A stretch of DNA of 64,000 nt from an uncultured Prevotellaceae bacterium (GCA_900316835.1 ONEL01000003.1:62001-126000); one strand, 5' to 3'. Shown: positions 50,673 through 60,165, counted from the first letter of the stretch. Notes: a model not told the origin generated them from the letters alone. A program made the numbers and translations.

Positions 50673-52799
50673 TTAAAGCCCCAAGATGATATTGTAGACT
50701 GCGGTCACGTCGCTGCCAGTGATGTCTCCATCATTATTTTGGTCGCCATTTACAATAGCGCTGGCATCGTTGTAGAGAATGTAGTTATACAATGCGGTGA
50801 CATCGCTGCCAGTCACATCGCCATCGCCATTCACATCACCAGTGACAACGGGAGCATCAGCCACCATCTTCACGCTAAAGTTGTGCAACAACAGCCAGCC
50901 ATAACCAGCCACACTAGTGCAATGGAATCCAAAGTAGTACACTCCACTCTTGTCGGGAACAATGGTAGTGTTGCTATAGGTATTGGAAACTGGTGTGTTG
51001 AGCACGATGTGGTCGAATATGGGCTTATACTTCTCGACGTGAATTCCACGTCCATAGGCCACATCCATGTAGTCAACATCATTAGACACTGCTGTGTTAG
51101 CATCGAAGCTAATGCTATAAGTAGCTCCACGCTTGAGGTTGATGGGTGGAGATAGCAACCAGTCATCGGCATCAATAGTCTTAGAGTTATAGAACTCAGC
51201 ACGCCCTCCACCTGAGTAGGTTCTGCCCCATTTCCACACGTTACCATCGTGGTTATTGTCGAGGATGGTTAGCAGGTCCATGCTGGCTGCGGTGTTGAAG
51301 TTGTTAGTGTAGGGCACATCTAGTGCGGGGCCTACGACAGCTTTGTTTGACTCGGCAGCATCGCCCTTGATGGTGTAGTGAACAGCTTCCACCTTATAAT
51401 AATAAGGAGCAAGAGCTTCGGGGTCGAAATCCTCGGCAAGCTCGGTTTCTTCCACGCCCTCAGCCACGAGCACGTCGCCTGGCATGCGATAAACATTGTA
51501 AGTAATTGCCTCGGCATCAAGTTCCATGTCATGGATGCCCAGTGTGGGAGCTGTCCATGTAACGATACTCTGCTTAGTATCATAGTTGTAGTCAAACATC
51601 ACATTGCTTGGAGCGCTTGGTGTCTCGGCACCCACATAAAGCTTGAGTTTTGCCTCGGGGCTATTACCAGCCTCATTAGCTACCACAACCGCAATCTCCA
51701 CATTGCCCATGGGTAGTGTAACCTCAACCTGTGCATCGGCTCCCGCATCAACAGTGCCTGTTGCAACCTGCTCGCCATTGGCGGTGATTATATAGTTGAG
51801 AGTTCCTGTCAGCGACTCACCGGCATAGGTGGTCGATGGAGCGGTAAATGACACAGTTCCTGTTGTTGAAGCGCCCTCAAAGGTTGCAGCAAGATTAGTT
51901 ACAGCCGCGGGAGCATCGTCGGCAGCCTTAGGCTCAAGAACACACAGGTTTACGAGCCAAGCATTGTCGGGGTTCTGCATCAGTTGGGTTGCGGCTACCG
52001 AACCTAGGGTGGGGTTAATCTCATAGAGGTAGCCCTTCATGTCATTGAGGACAACTGCCCAGTAGAACTTGCCGGTGCGTACATCATAGGTCATAGTGCT
52101 GGGATTGGTCGAGATGTTGTCGATACCCAAGTCGCCCATGGGCATCACCTCTATCTCACTAGAGCTACCCACATTGGCTGTGCTGATAGCATAGAGCCAT
52201 CCATCCTGTCCCACGCCATAAAGCACCCCCTGGTCATTGCAAGCGATAGCAGCCATGGGAATTGACGAATTACCCAGAATGGTGCGAGTGGGAGTATTGG
52301 TCGAGAAGTCAATTGTGGCTAGCTTGCGGTTCACCACTTGCCAGCTCATGTTGAAGTTATAGAAGATGCCATAGTTTTTACCACTCACCGGGTCGTGTGC
52401 CAAGCCACAACTGGAGATGTAGTTGCGGTCCATGTCGCCGAGCGTCACGCCCAGGGTACGTTCCCAGGTTTCCATGTCATACTGCACATGATAGAGCACA
52501 TAGGTGTTGGTTTGATCAAAATCGTCCCACACCGTCTTGAAGTGAATACCTTTCATCTTGCCGTCTTCATAGACAGCACCACCAAGCGGAGCCTGGTACA
52601 CATCTTGGCCCTCGGTAAGCTTGGTTAGGGTTGCATTAGCGAGGTCTAATTCGTAGATACCTTCTTGGTTGTTGTTCATTGTCCAGGAGTCGGCTTTCAC
52701 CACCCCACACAGGAATTTGGGAGAATAGTCCTTAGCTTGCGCAAAGAAACAGCTGGCAAAGATAGCCAGCAAGATTAGTAAATTTTTTACTGTTTTCAT
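50673..52799 (-). CDS. Large secreted multidomain protein: propeller-like N-terminus, Fn3, choice-of-anchor J, dockerin-like tail
   Basis: 708 residues from MKTVKNLLILLAIFASCFFAQA; a frame extending to 52856 lacks a signal peptide. Beta-propeller-like N-terminal part (about 25-300), two fibronectin-III-like modules (about 305-490), a cleaved-adhesin / choice-of-anchor J domain (WGRTYSGGGRAEFYNS and WLLSPPINLKRGATYSI, about 510-640), then a pair of calcium loops like dockerin: DVNGDGDVTGSDVTALYN and DQNNDGDITGSDVTAVYN, ending IILGL. The tail is almost identical to that of the LRR protein at 36507-37337, whereas the rest is unrelated. Probably a surface or secreted adhesin-like protein. Confidence 0.82.
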   Translation of the reverse strand: MKTVKNLLILLAIFASCFFAQAKDYSPKFLCGVVKADSWTMNNNQEGIYELDLANATLTKLTEGQDVYQAPLGGAVYEDGKMKGIHFKTVWDDFDQTNTYVLYHVQYDMETWERTLGVTLGDMDRNYISSCGLAHDPVSGKNYGIFYNFNMSWQVVNRKLATIDFSTNTPTRTILGNSSIPMAAIACNDQGVLYGVGQDGWLYAISTANVGSSSEIEVMPMGDLGIDNISTNPSTMTYDVRTGKFYWAVVLNDMKGYLYEINPTLGSVAATQLMQNPDNAWLVNLCVLEPKAADDAPAAVTNLAATFEGASTTGTVSFTAPSTTYAGESLTGTLNYIITANGEQVATGTVDAGADAQVEVTLPMGNVEIAVVVANEAGNSPEAKLKLYVGAETPSAPSNVMFDYNYDTKQSIVTWTAPTLGIHDMELDAEAITYNVYRMPGDVLVAEGVEETELAEDFDPEALAPYYYKVEAVHYTIKGDAAESNKAVVGPALDVPYTNNFNTAASMDLLTILDNNHDGNVWKWGRTYSGGGRAEFYNSKTIDADDWLLSPPINLKRGATYSISFDANTAVSNDVDYMDVAYGRGIHVEKYKPIFDHIVLNTPVSNTYSNTTIVPDKSGVYYFGFHCTSVAGYGWLLLHNFSVKMVADAPVVTGDVNGDGDVTGSDVTALYNYILYNDASAIVNGDQNNDGDITGSDVTAVYNIILGL

Positions 52800-52853
52800 C
52801 AATAATAGTTGTTTTATAAGTTTTTGGTAGTAATCGTGTTGAATTTCTAGGCG

Positions 52854-52861
52854 CAAAAGTA
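52854..52861 (-). promoter_or_regulatory. -7 box of the dockerin-tailed protein gene
   Basis: TACTTTTG on the minus strand, 54 nt before the ATG at 52799. Confidence 0.6.
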
Positions 52862-52957
52862 GTAAAAAATATCCACAAAACTCGTCATGCCTTGTGGATA
52901 TTTTTTATTTACTATTCTAATGTGAGCCAAAGCCTGCGACTAAGGCTAATAAGGAGG

Positions 52958-53626
52958 TCAGAAGGTAGCATCAGGCTCATCGGGACGATAACCACCATGC
53001 ACACGGCCTTCTTCATCATGGTCGGTGCGATATTTCAGCGAGCCATCACCCTTGTAGTGATAGTGGGAATAGGGGCCAATGAGTTCATGTTTCCCAATTT
53101 TTTCCATCACTGGCGCAAAAGCCGCCTCTACCATTTTACGCAACTCGGTGCCATCGCTATATTCAACGATGGAATACTCCTTGCCGTCAACGGTTTCCAT
53201 GGTTACCAGCCAGCGAGGACGATTCAAGTCCTCGTCGTCAAGCTTAGTGAATTTATAGTCATATAGCTTCTTCTTCGAGGCAATGCTGCTGAGCTCTTTT
53301 ATCAGCTGATTGCAAGAACCCTTCTTCAGTTCATAACTCCAGCCCTCATAGTCGCCGAAGGCACGATGATAGATGAAGTCGCCACTACTAGATTGCGATA
53401 CCGACATCACAGCGCCATCACTAGGGCGTCGCCCCACCCCTTGACATTCGAGCCTGAATTTCACAAGCAAGACTGCCGGCTCATTATTCTTTTGAGATTT
53501 TGTTGCCTTTTTCTGTACCACTTTTTTAGTGATTTTCTTATTGGTTACTTTTTTCTTTGGAACGGCTACGGCCACTACTACTCCAGCAAACAGCACTACA
53601 CCAAGGATTGCAAGGATTCGTTTCAT
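52958..53626 (-). CDS. Exported or membrane-anchored protein of unknown function with Lys-rich stalk
   Basis: 222 residues. N-terminal hydrophobic segment MKRILAILGVVLFAGVVVAVA (anchor or signal), a Lys-rich stalk KKKVTNKKITKKVVQKKATK (about 24-44), then a globular beta-rich domain (AVLLVKFRLECQGVGRRPSDG to about 150) and a charged end with YHYKGDGSLKYRTDHDEEGR. Nothing I recognise. Own -7 box at 53659-53666. Confidence 0.65.
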   Translation of the reverse strand: MKRILAILGVVLFAGVVVAVAVPKKKVTNKKITKKVVQKKATKSQKNNEPAVLLVKFRLECQGVGRRPSDGAVMSVSQSSSGDFIYHRAFGDYEGWSYELKKGSCNQLIKELSSIASKKKLYDYKFTKLDDEDLNRPRWLVTMETVDGKEYSIVEYSDGTELRKMVEAAFAPVMEKIGKHELIGPYSHYHYKGDGSLKYRTDHDEEGRVHGGYRPDEPDATF

Positions 53627-53658
53627 AATGTTTCGATGATTATAGTTATTAGATAGGA

Positions 53659-53666
53659 CAAATATA
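53659..53666 (-). promoter_or_regulatory. -7 box of the 52958 gene
   Basis: TATATTTG on the minus strand, 32 nt upstream of the ATG. Confidence 0.55.
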
Positions 53667-53696
53667 TAACTAATTTTTCAAAAAGCCAAGAATATA

Positions 53697-53728
53697 TTTG
53701 CCAAAGCACATTTTTCTCGCTAATTTTG
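53697..53728 (+). promoter_or_regulatory. Promoter of ispD-recG
   Basis: TTTG (53697-53700), 20 bp, TAATTTTG (53721-53728); ATG 23 nt further on. Confidence 0.65.
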
Positions 53729-53751
53729 CATGAGAAAGAAATCACACAACA

Positions 53752-54456
53752 ATGGATAAGATCAACGACAGCAAGCGACATGCGATAATAGTAGCCGGTG
53801 GCAGTGGTAAGAGATTTGGGAGTGAGCTGCCCAAGCAGTTTCTTCATCTTGATGGCAAACCTGTACTAATGCGCACTATTGAGAAGTTGGAGCAGGCTGG
53901 GGTAACATCCATTGTGGTGGTACTTCCTGCCGAGCATCACGAGATGTGGCTAAGCATGTGCCAGGAATGCAATTTTCCTGTGAGCCACACTATCGCTACA
54001 GGTGGTAACTCTCGCTTTGAATCGGTAAAAAATGGCTTGGCGGCTATTGAGAACTTACACGACAACGACCTTGTGGCTGTGCACGATGGTGTGCGTCCAC
54101 TGGCTTCGGTCGAATTGATAAACCGCTGTTTCGACACAGCCATGAAACGCGGTAGTGCCATCCCTGTTATTGCGCCTAGCGACTCTATCAGGCAACTTGA
54201 CGATGATGGCACATCAAGGCAGTTGTTGCGCTCATCGCTGCGCGCTGTACAGACTCCCCAAACATTCAGCGCACGGTGGCTGAAAGGGGCTTATGACGTA
54301 GAAGAATCGCCACTGTTTACCGACGATGCCAGCGTTGTTGAGAAAGCAGGACATCAGGTAACCCTCGTGGAAGGCGAGAGTACTAACATTAAAATCACGC
54401 ACCCCATCGACCTTGTGGTGGCAACCCAACTCATCAAGGATGGAAAAGCTTGCTAA
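53752..54456 (+). CDS. ispD: 2-C-methyl-D-erythritol 4-phosphate cytidylyltransferase
   Basis: 234 residues. Adds CMP to methylerythritol phosphate. N-terminal nucleotide loop AIIVAGGSGKRFGSELPKQF (about 11-30), VAVHDGVRPLAS (Asp-binding, about 103-114), AVQTPQTF, TDDASVVEKAGH, VEGESTNIKIT and DLVVATQL, all typical of IspD. The last 17 bp overlap the start of recG, so the two genes are coupled. Confidence 0.94.
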   Translation: MDKINDSKRHAIIVAGGSGKRFGSELPKQFLHLDGKPVLMRTIEKLEQAGVTSIVVVLPAEHHEMWLSMCQECNFPVSHTIATGGNSRFESVKNGLAAIENLHDNDLVAVHDGVRPLASVELINRCFDTAMKRGSAIPVIAPSDSIRQLDDDGTSRQLLRSSLRAVQTPQTFSARWLKGAYDVEESPLFTDDASVVEKAGHQVTLVEGESTNIKITHPIDLVVATQLIKDGKAC

Positions 54457-56536
54457 GAGTGACATAAAATTTGTGCCGGGGGTAGGCCCCAAGCGAGCTG
54501 AACTATTAGGGAAAGAGTTAAATATTCACTCGTTCTATGACTTGCTGTACTATTTTCCTTTCCGATACATCGATCGCTCCACAATCCACAAAATCAGCGA
54601 CTTGCAAGGTGAGATGCCTTACATCCAGTTGCGAGGTAGATTTATCTCGTTTACACCTCAGGGCGAGGGGGCTCGCCGCAGGCTCAACGCCCTCTTTACC
54701 GATGGCACCGGCACCATTGAGATAGTGTGGTTCAACCGTGTGAAATACATCATGGAAACATATCACACGGGAGTGGAGTATATCCTATTTGGGAAGCCCA
54801 CAATCTACAAGGGTCACTACAACATGGCTCATCCTGAGATTGACCCCTACAAGCCCGAGGCGATGAACCGTGGCTTGGTGGGCGTGTATAACCTCACCGA
54901 GAAGATGCACAACCGCTCGTTCACCACACGGGCACTTCAAAAGATAGTGGCGGCGCTGCTCGATACACCCGCTGTTAAAAACCTGCAAGAGACTCTTCCA
55001 CAGTCAATAATCGACCGCTACCAGCTAATGCCACTGCGCGAGGCATTGGTCAATGTTCACCTACCACGCAATATTGAGCTACTGCAACAAGCGCAGCGCA
55101 GGCTCAAATTTGAGGAACTTTTCTTCTTGCAAATGAATATCCTCAAGTACATCAAGGGGCGCAACGCTCAAGTGCCAGGACATGTGTTCGCCCACGTGGG
55201 TGAGCACTTCAACTCGTTCTACAAGAGCCACATGGAGTTCCCGCTCACAGGAGCACAAAAGCGTGTAATCAAGGAAATTCGCCACGACATGGGTAGTGGT
55301 CGCCAAATGAACCGCCTGCTACAAGGCGATGTGGGCAGTGGCAAGACCATTGTAGCATTCATGACCATGTTGCTTGCCGTCGACAACGGCTACCAAGCAT
55401 GCATCATGGCACCCACCGAGATACTTGCCACACAGCACTACGAGAGCATTGGGGCTATGGCCAGTGCTGTGGGACTAAAGGCAGCCCTTCTCACAGGCTC
55501 TACTCGCAAGAAAGAGCGTGACACAATTCATGAGCAACTCATGAGCGGAGAACTAAACATTCTCATTGGCACTCACGCGCTCATTGAGGACACGGTGCAA
55601 TTCAAGAACTTGGGACTAGCCATCATCGACGAGCAACACCGCTTTGGCGTGGCGCAACGTGCAAAACTATGGCGCAAAAACACTACCCCACCCCACGTGC
55701 TGGTAATGACCGCCACCCCCATCCCTCGAACCCTTGCGATGACAGTCTATGGCGACCTTGATGTGAGTGTGATTGACGAGCTGCCACCAGGTCGCAAACC
55801 AGTCACCACCGTGTTGAGATATGAGAACAACCACATGGCTGTCTATCACTTCATTGGTCAGGAACTCAAGAAGGGTCGTCAGTGCTACATCGTGTATCCA
55901 CTCATAGAGGAGAACGAGAAACTCGACTTGCGAGCACTAGAGGAAGGCTATGAGATAATTCGCGAGAATTTCCCCAGCTACAATGTTGCCTACGTTCACG
56001 GCAAGATGAAGCCTAGCGAGAAAGACTATCAAATGGGGCTCTTTGCCAGTGGCAAGGCTCACATCCTGGTGTCGACAACAGTGATTGAAGTGGGGGTGAA
56101 CGTGCCCAACGCCAGCGTGATGGTGATTGAGAACGCAGAGCGATTTGGTCTCTCGCAGCTGCACCAGTTGCGCGGACGAGTGGGACGTGGCGCCGACCAG
56201 AGCTACTGCATCTTGATGTCGAAATACAAAGTGTCGAAGGAAACGCGACACCGACTAAAAGTGATGACTGAGACCAACGACGGCTTCATCGTCGCCGAGG
56301 AAGACATGAAGCTGCGCGGACCGGGCGACATGGAAGGCACGCAGCAGAGTGGCATGGCTTTCAACCTGCGCATCGCCAACCTGGCAAGCGACGGTCCCGC
56401 ACTACAAGCCGCCCGCAACGAGGCTCAACGCATCCTCGACGAGGACTTCGACCTCGCCTCGCCCGACGGACAGCTCCTGCAACGCACCATGCGCTTCCTC
56501 TTCGCCCGCGAAAACAACTGGGGGATGATAAGCTAG
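54440..56536 (+). CDS. recG: ATP-dependent DNA helicase RecG
   Basis: 698 residues from MEKLAKSDIKFVPGVGPKRA; a frame reading upstream to 54413 lies inside ispD. Wedge OB-fold domain (about 50-160), helicase Walker A QGDVGSGKTIVAFMT, DEQH motif IIDEQHRFGVAQR, TATPIPRTLAMT, LVSTTVIEVGVNVPNA, and HQLRGRVGRG. Remodels stalled forks. ATG overlaps the end of ispD by 17 bp. Confidence 0.95.
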   Translation: MEKLAKSDIKFVPGVGPKRAELLGKELNIHSFYDLLYYFPFRYIDRSTIHKISDLQGEMPYIQLRGRFISFTPQGEGARRRLNALFTDGTGTIEIVWFNRVKYIMETYHTGVEYILFGKPTIYKGHYNMAHPEIDPYKPEAMNRGLVGVYNLTEKMHNRSFTTRALQKIVAALLDTPAVKNLQETLPQSIIDRYQLMPLREALVNVHLPRNIELLQQAQRRLKFEELFFLQMNILKYIKGRNAQVPGHVFAHVGEHFNSFYKSHMEFPLTGAQKRVIKEIRHDMGSGRQMNRLLQGDVGSGKTIVAFMTMLLAVDNGYQACIMAPTEILATQHYESIGAMASAVGLKAALLTGSTRKKERDTIHEQLMSGELNILIGTHALIEDTVQFKNLGLAIIDEQHRFGVAQRAKLWRKNTTPPHVLVMTATPIPRTLAMTVYGDLDVSVIDELPPGRKPVTTVLRYENNHMAVYHFIGQELKKGRQCYIVYPLIEENEKLDLRALEEGYEIIRENFPSYNVAYVHGKMKPSEKDYQMGLFASGKAHILVSTTVIEVGVNVPNASVMVIENAERFGLSQLHQLRGRVGRGADQSYCILMSKYKVSKETRHRLKVMTETNDGFIVAEEDMKLRGPGDMEGTQQSGMAFNLRIANLASDGPALQAARNEAQRILDEDFDLASPDGQLLQRTMRFLFARENNWGMIS

Positions 56537-56704
56537 TTTTCAAACTATTCTATCAATTACAATCAAAAAAACTAGCACTTTCTTGTTTTATTAAATGACA
56601 TTTTTTAAAACTGCTTCGTTTTATATACAATTTAACATGACCATTAGAACCTAGCTATGAAAATTCGGTCCCTTCCTAGAGTCTAGTCTTCAAATCAGTC
56701 CTGT

Positions 56705-56784
56705 AATCCCAAAATCTTTTTCGATGTTTTTGTCGGAAATCCTAAAATCTTTTTCGCCGTTTTTGTCGGAAATCCTAAAATCTC
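56705..56784. repeat. 33-bp direct repeat, 2.4 copies
   Basis: Units 56705-56737 and 56738-56770, then 14 bp of a third. Each begins AATCC(C/T)AAAATC and contains TTTTTGTCGG; the units differ at a few positions. Confidence 0.8.
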
Positions 56785-56794
56785 AGTTAACTTT

Positions 56795-56838
56795 TATCTT
56801 TGCCTGTTTGCAATTTATCGAAGTAATGGTTACCTTTG
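56795..56838 (+). promoter_or_regulatory. Two -7 boxes for the gene at 56951
   Basis: TATCTTTG at 56795-56802 and TACCTTTG at 56831-56838, the latter 112 nt before the ATG, implying alternative starts with a long leader. Confidence 0.5.
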
Positions 56839-56950
56839 CATTTGTGAGATTGTGTTCCCCGCACAATAGCCCCAAGTGCTTATCGACATTCTCTCAACAA
56901 CCGCAAGATTTTGACATAGAATTACTAACATCGATAAATAAACGACATTT

Positions 56951-58060
56951 ATGAAAAAGATCTTTTTATCACTATTATTGATTGCCTGCTGGGCTGTGAC
57001 TGCCATCGCCATGCCTGCCGCAGTGCAACGCAACCTGCCCATGGCACTCGAGCTCTTTAACCATGAGAAGCCGTTCCAAATGCATGCCTTCTGGTACTGC
57101 TTCAACGACGTTGACGGCGATGGCATTGACGAATTCTCGGTGAGCGACTATCACCATGAGTACACCTATACCTTCAAGATTGCCGGCAACGACCTGAAGC
57201 AGATTGGCACCACGCCCACCACCGACATCAACTGGCAACCGCTATTTTACATCTACAGCCTAGAGGGTCGCGACGCCAACATCGACATCACACTAAAGCA
57301 CCGCCCGCTGCCACTCTCCGACATCAACATTGCCCGCAACCGCTTCACCACCGACAACGAGACGTGGAACACCGAGGGTGTGGATGTAGGCATGATGAAA
57401 CGCACCTACAACCGCATCATCTTCAAGCCACACGTGGGCAACGCCAAGTTTGTGAGCGAGAAAGCCACCGGCAAGAGTGGTCGCTTCACTTTCGCCTTGA
57501 CCGATGCCGCCATGTCACGCAAGATGTTCCGTGGCTATGCCGACACTCAGGCCACCCCATTCATTGTGCCACAGGCATGGCTCAATGACCACAACCTGCT
57601 CAACTTCACCCGCTGGCTCACTGGCGAGAAGGAGAAAAGCGCATCGCGCGATGTGGCAAAAATTATTAGCGACTTCTATGGCGGACGCCGCATCATCGCC
57701 ACCAAGTGGCTCGCATCGTGTAGCGTCAATGAGCGCCACTTCTACCAAGTGCTATTTGCGCCGCAAGACGGGCTGGGACTGGTGGCAACTGTGTGCATCG
57801 CCGAGGGTGAGGTAGTCTCAGCCTACAACGACTGGCAACCGCTTACCGACGGCAACAAGTTTACCGAGAGTGGCGTTGACTACAGCAAGGAGATTTTCTT
57901 CTATGCTCCACAAATCATGGCTATGGTAGCCACACCTGCCGGTCTCGAGCTCTACGTGCGCTGGAACTCCCTCGAGGGCATTCACTACTCGATATGGCGC
58001 GAAATCGACTATCAGTGGATTCAAATCCAAGATGACTACCAGTATTTGGCTCCATTCTGA
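56951..58060 (+). CDS. Secreted protein of unknown function, FG-GAP-like opening
   Basis: 369 residues with a signal peptide MKKIFLSLLLIACWAVTAIA. The mature part begins MPAAVQRNLPMALELFNHEKPFQ and has a calcium-loop-like CFNDVDGDGIDEFSVSDYHHEYTY (about 45-68) resembling VCBS/FG-GAP repeats. Beyond that: aromatic, Trp-rich, mostly beta, no catalytic motif I recognise. Probably periplasmic or outer-surface. Monocistronic. Confidence 0.65.
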   Translation: MKKIFLSLLLIACWAVTAIAMPAAVQRNLPMALELFNHEKPFQMHAFWYCFNDVDGDGIDEFSVSDYHHEYTYTFKIAGNDLKQIGTTPTTDINWQPLFYIYSLEGRDANIDITLKHRPLPLSDINIARNRFTTDNETWNTEGVDVGMMKRTYNRIIFKPHVGNAKFVSEKATGKSGRFTFALTDAAMSRKMFRGYADTQATPFIVPQAWLNDHNLLNFTRWLTGEKEKSASRDVAKIISDFYGGRRIIATKWLASCSVNERHFYQVLFAPQDGLGLVATVCIAEGEVVSAYNDWQPLTDGNKFTESGVDYSKEIFFYAPQIMAMVATPAGLELYVRWNSLEGIHYSIWREIDYQWIQIQDDYQYLAPF

Positions 58061-58142
58061 CAGCATAGCCAAGCCAGTGACCCAAACTGCCACTCTCATT
58101 CCTCAAAGCAAAGTTTTTTTTGCTCAAGTGAAAAATTATAAC

Positions 58143-58150
58143 TAACTTTG
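58143..58150 (+). promoter_or_regulatory. -7 box of the stress sigma operon
   Basis: TAACTTTG, 18 nt upstream of the ATG at 58169. Because it lies in the open frame, it also rules out the TTG at 58148 as start. Confidence 0.65.
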
Positions 58151-58168
58151 AAGCGGAATAACAAATTG

Positions 58169-58729
58169 ATGGCTGCACGAGAGAAATATGACGAGGCTCA
58201 AGTGATTGAGTTGTTGCACAAGCAAGACACGTGCCGTAGCGCATTCGGGAAAGTGATAGAACACTATTCCGAGCAGCTCTATTGGCACATTCGTCGCATG
58301 GTCATTGACCATGACGACGCCAACGATGTGCTTCAAAACACATTTATCAAGGCTTGGACTAACATTGACAACTTCCGCGGTGACGCTAAGCTCTCGACAT
58401 GGCTCTACAAGATAGCCATCAATGAGTCTATAACCTTCATCAACAAGAAGAAAGCCCTTAACAATATTTCCATCGACGATGACGACAGCTTCCTGGTCAA
58501 CAACCTTGAAGCCGACAAGTATTTTGACGGCGACGAGGCGCAAATAAAGCTTCAAAAAGCTATCGCCACCCTCCCCGACAAGCAACGCCTGGTGTTTAAC
58601 ATGCGCTACTACGAGGAGATGAAATATGAGGACATGAGCGAAATCTTGGGCACCTCGGTGGGAGCCCTCAAGGCATCCTATCATCATGCCCTAAAGAAAA
58701 TTGAGACTTTTTTTGAGAATAACGATTAA
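58169..58729 (+). CDS. ECF RNA polymerase sigma factor
   Basis: 186 residues from MAAREKYDEAQVIELLHKQD. Region 2: HIRRMVIDHDDANDVLQNTFIKAWTNIDNFRGDAKLSTWLYKIAINE; region 4: LPDKQRLVFNMRYYEEMKYEDMSEILGTSVGALKASYHHALKKI. A RpoE-like factor. It is followed 33 bp later by a small membrane protein and then a Spy-like periplasmic protein, a set that resembles an envelope-stress regulon: sigma, anti-sigma, chaperone-like sensor. Confidence 0.92.
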   Translation: MAAREKYDEAQVIELLHKQDTCRSAFGKVIEHYSEQLYWHIRRMVIDHDDANDVLQNTFIKAWTNIDNFRGDAKLSTWLYKIAINESITFINKKKALNNISIDDDDSFLVNNLEADKYFDGDEAQIKLQKAIATLPDKQRLVFNMRYYEEMKYEDMSEILGTSVGALKASYHHALKKIETFFENND

Positions 58730-58762
58730 ACCTTTTCCATCATCATTAGTCAAAAGGTTGTA

Positions 58763-59158
58763 ATGAAAAAAGAAGAATCTAAAATATTAGACAAGTTGGG
58801 TAAGAATCCAGGATTTAAAGTTCCTGAAAATTACTTCAATGATTTCAATGCCAAGTTGCTGGAATCGCTTCCCGAGGTTAAAATAACCGAGGAAGTGAAA
58901 CCCACTATGTGGGTTAGAGTGCGACCTTTCATCTACATGGCGGCTATGTTTGCTGGAGTGTGGCTGATGATGAACATCTTCTCAATAGGTAAATCCTCGG
59001 CCAGTAGCGAGCAACGCGCCGCCCAAATCTCGGCAGGTGTTGCCGTAGAAAAAAATGCCGATGAGCTCATTAACTATGGCTCGGTGAGCGACTACGACAT
59101 CATGACCTATGAGGACTCGGTCTACATGGAGATGGAAGAGCAAAAAAACGAAAAGTAA
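58763..59158 (+). CDS. Small membrane protein, probable anti-sigma factor
   Basis: 131 residues. Basic N-terminus (MKKEESKILDKLGKNPGFKVPENYFNDF), one membrane segment at about 56-75 (FIYMAAMFAGVWLMMNIF), then a short periplasmic tail ending in an acidic helix. No named domain. The role follows from topology and position immediately after an ECF sigma gene. Confidence 0.68.
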   Translation: MKKEESKILDKLGKNPGFKVPENYFNDFNAKLLESLPEVKITEEVKPTMWVRVRPFIYMAAMFAGVWLMMNIFSIGKSSASSEQRAAQISAGVAVEKNADELINYGSVSDYDIMTYEDSVYMEMEEQKNEK

Positions 59159-59224
59159 GCCACATCATTGATTTTTGACAAAATGGTGGCATGACTTTCT
59201 TTTAAAAAAACAACTACTGAAATC

Positions 59225-59671
59225 ATGAACAAGAGTTTCTTACACATAGCCTTTGCAGTGGTGCTACTAGGCATCTCCACTACGGCCTTTGCACAAGGGA
59301 AAGGTAGCCGTTGGTCGAAAGAGATGCTTGACTACAAGCACGACTTTATTGCCGAGCAAACGCAGATGACACAAGCTCAGCGCGATAAGTTTATGCCCCT
59401 CTACGAGGCAATGGAGAAAGAAATCTATGCGGTGAACAAGGAAACCGGTCACCAGGCGCGCAAAGTGAGCGCAACTAATCGCAAAGTTACCGATCAAGAA
59501 TATATAAACGCCGCACGCGCTATGCAAAATGCCAAGATTAAAGAAGGGCAAATTGAAAACAGGTATTTTGAGAAATTCTCTAAAATCTTGTCTCCCAAGC
59601 AAATGTTCCTTCTCAAGCAATCAGAGCGCAAATTCACTCGCCAAATGATTTCACGTGGCAAGCACAAGTGA
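59225..59671 (+). CDS. Spy/CpxP-like periplasmic protein
   Basis: 148 residues. Signal peptide MNKSFLHIAFAVVLLGISTTAFA, then long helices with two LTxxQ-like segments (TQMTQAQRDKFMPLYEAMEKEIY and ILSPKQMFLLKQSERKF). Such proteins act as periplasmic chaperones or stress sensors. Third in the sigma set. A 14-bp terminator hairpin follows at 59728. Confidence 0.75.
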   Translation: MNKSFLHIAFAVVLLGISTTAFAQGKGSRWSKEMLDYKHDFIAEQTQMTQAQRDKFMPLYEAMEKEIYAVNKETGHQARKVSATNRKVTDQEYINAARAMQNAKIKEGQIENRYFEKFSKILSPKQMFLLKQSERKFTRQMISRGKHK

Positions 59672-59727
59672 GCAATCCACCCTACAAGACGACAATAAAA
59701 AAACTAACTTACTTTTATATATAGCCG

Positions 59728-59768
59728 TTCCGCAACATTCACCCCACTGATTGATGAATGTTGCGGAA
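59728..59768 (+). terminator. Terminator of the stress sigma operon
   Basis: TTCCGCAACATTCA and TGAATGTTGCGGAA form a perfect 14-bp stem, 13-nt loop, then a T run. Confidence 0.85.
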
Positions 59769-59893
59769 TTTTTTCCCCCAACAATGATTGGAAAGAAGAA
59801 AATGTCGTGATTTGTAGGCAATATTGCTTTTTTTGTGTAATTTCGCCGACGAGAAATATAAAACCTGAATAACACGAAAAAAACTAAAGAATA

Positions 59894-60103
59894 ATGAAGA
59901 GAATAAGAAAAATACTGATTGCCGGCATCATGTTAGTTCTAGTGGGCGCAGGGCTCACGACACTAGCCACCAGTTGCAATTCTAACCGCTACATGACCTA
60001 TGAGGACGGCATGTTTGACACCAACGAGGTCTACCAGGACGCCGCCGAGGAGACCATGCAAATCAATAGCGAAATCGACAACGATGACCGTGAGCGGTAT
60101 TGA
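59894..60103 (+). CDS. Small lipoprotein
   Basis: 69 residues. Signal MKRIRKILIAGIMLVLVGAGL ending in lipobox TSCN (LATSC, Cys28), then a 41-residue acidic tail (YEDGMFDTNEVYQDAAEETM). No recognised family. A near-match -7 box (TAATTTCG) lies about 50 nt upstream; terminator hairpin at 60166-60199. Confidence 0.7.
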   Translation: MKRIRKILIAGIMLVLVGAGLTTLATSCNSNRYMTYEDGMFDTNEVYQDAAEETMQINSEIDNDDRERY

Positions 60104-60165
60104 GCAGTTCAAAATGCGGAACTCATTACATATTAATGTGCAATGAGCGCGCATTAAGCAAGCTA

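Larger units (their letters stand above)
56537..56950. other. Intergenic with 33-bp tandem repeat and two promoters
   Basis: Contains the 2.4-copy 33-bp repeat (56705-56784), and two plus-strand -7 boxes (56795-56802, 56831-56838) for the gene at 56951. Nothing else identified. Confidence 0.6.

Noticed and set aside
56705..56784. CRISPR-like repeat
   Set aside because: Units are directly adjacent with no spacer sequences.
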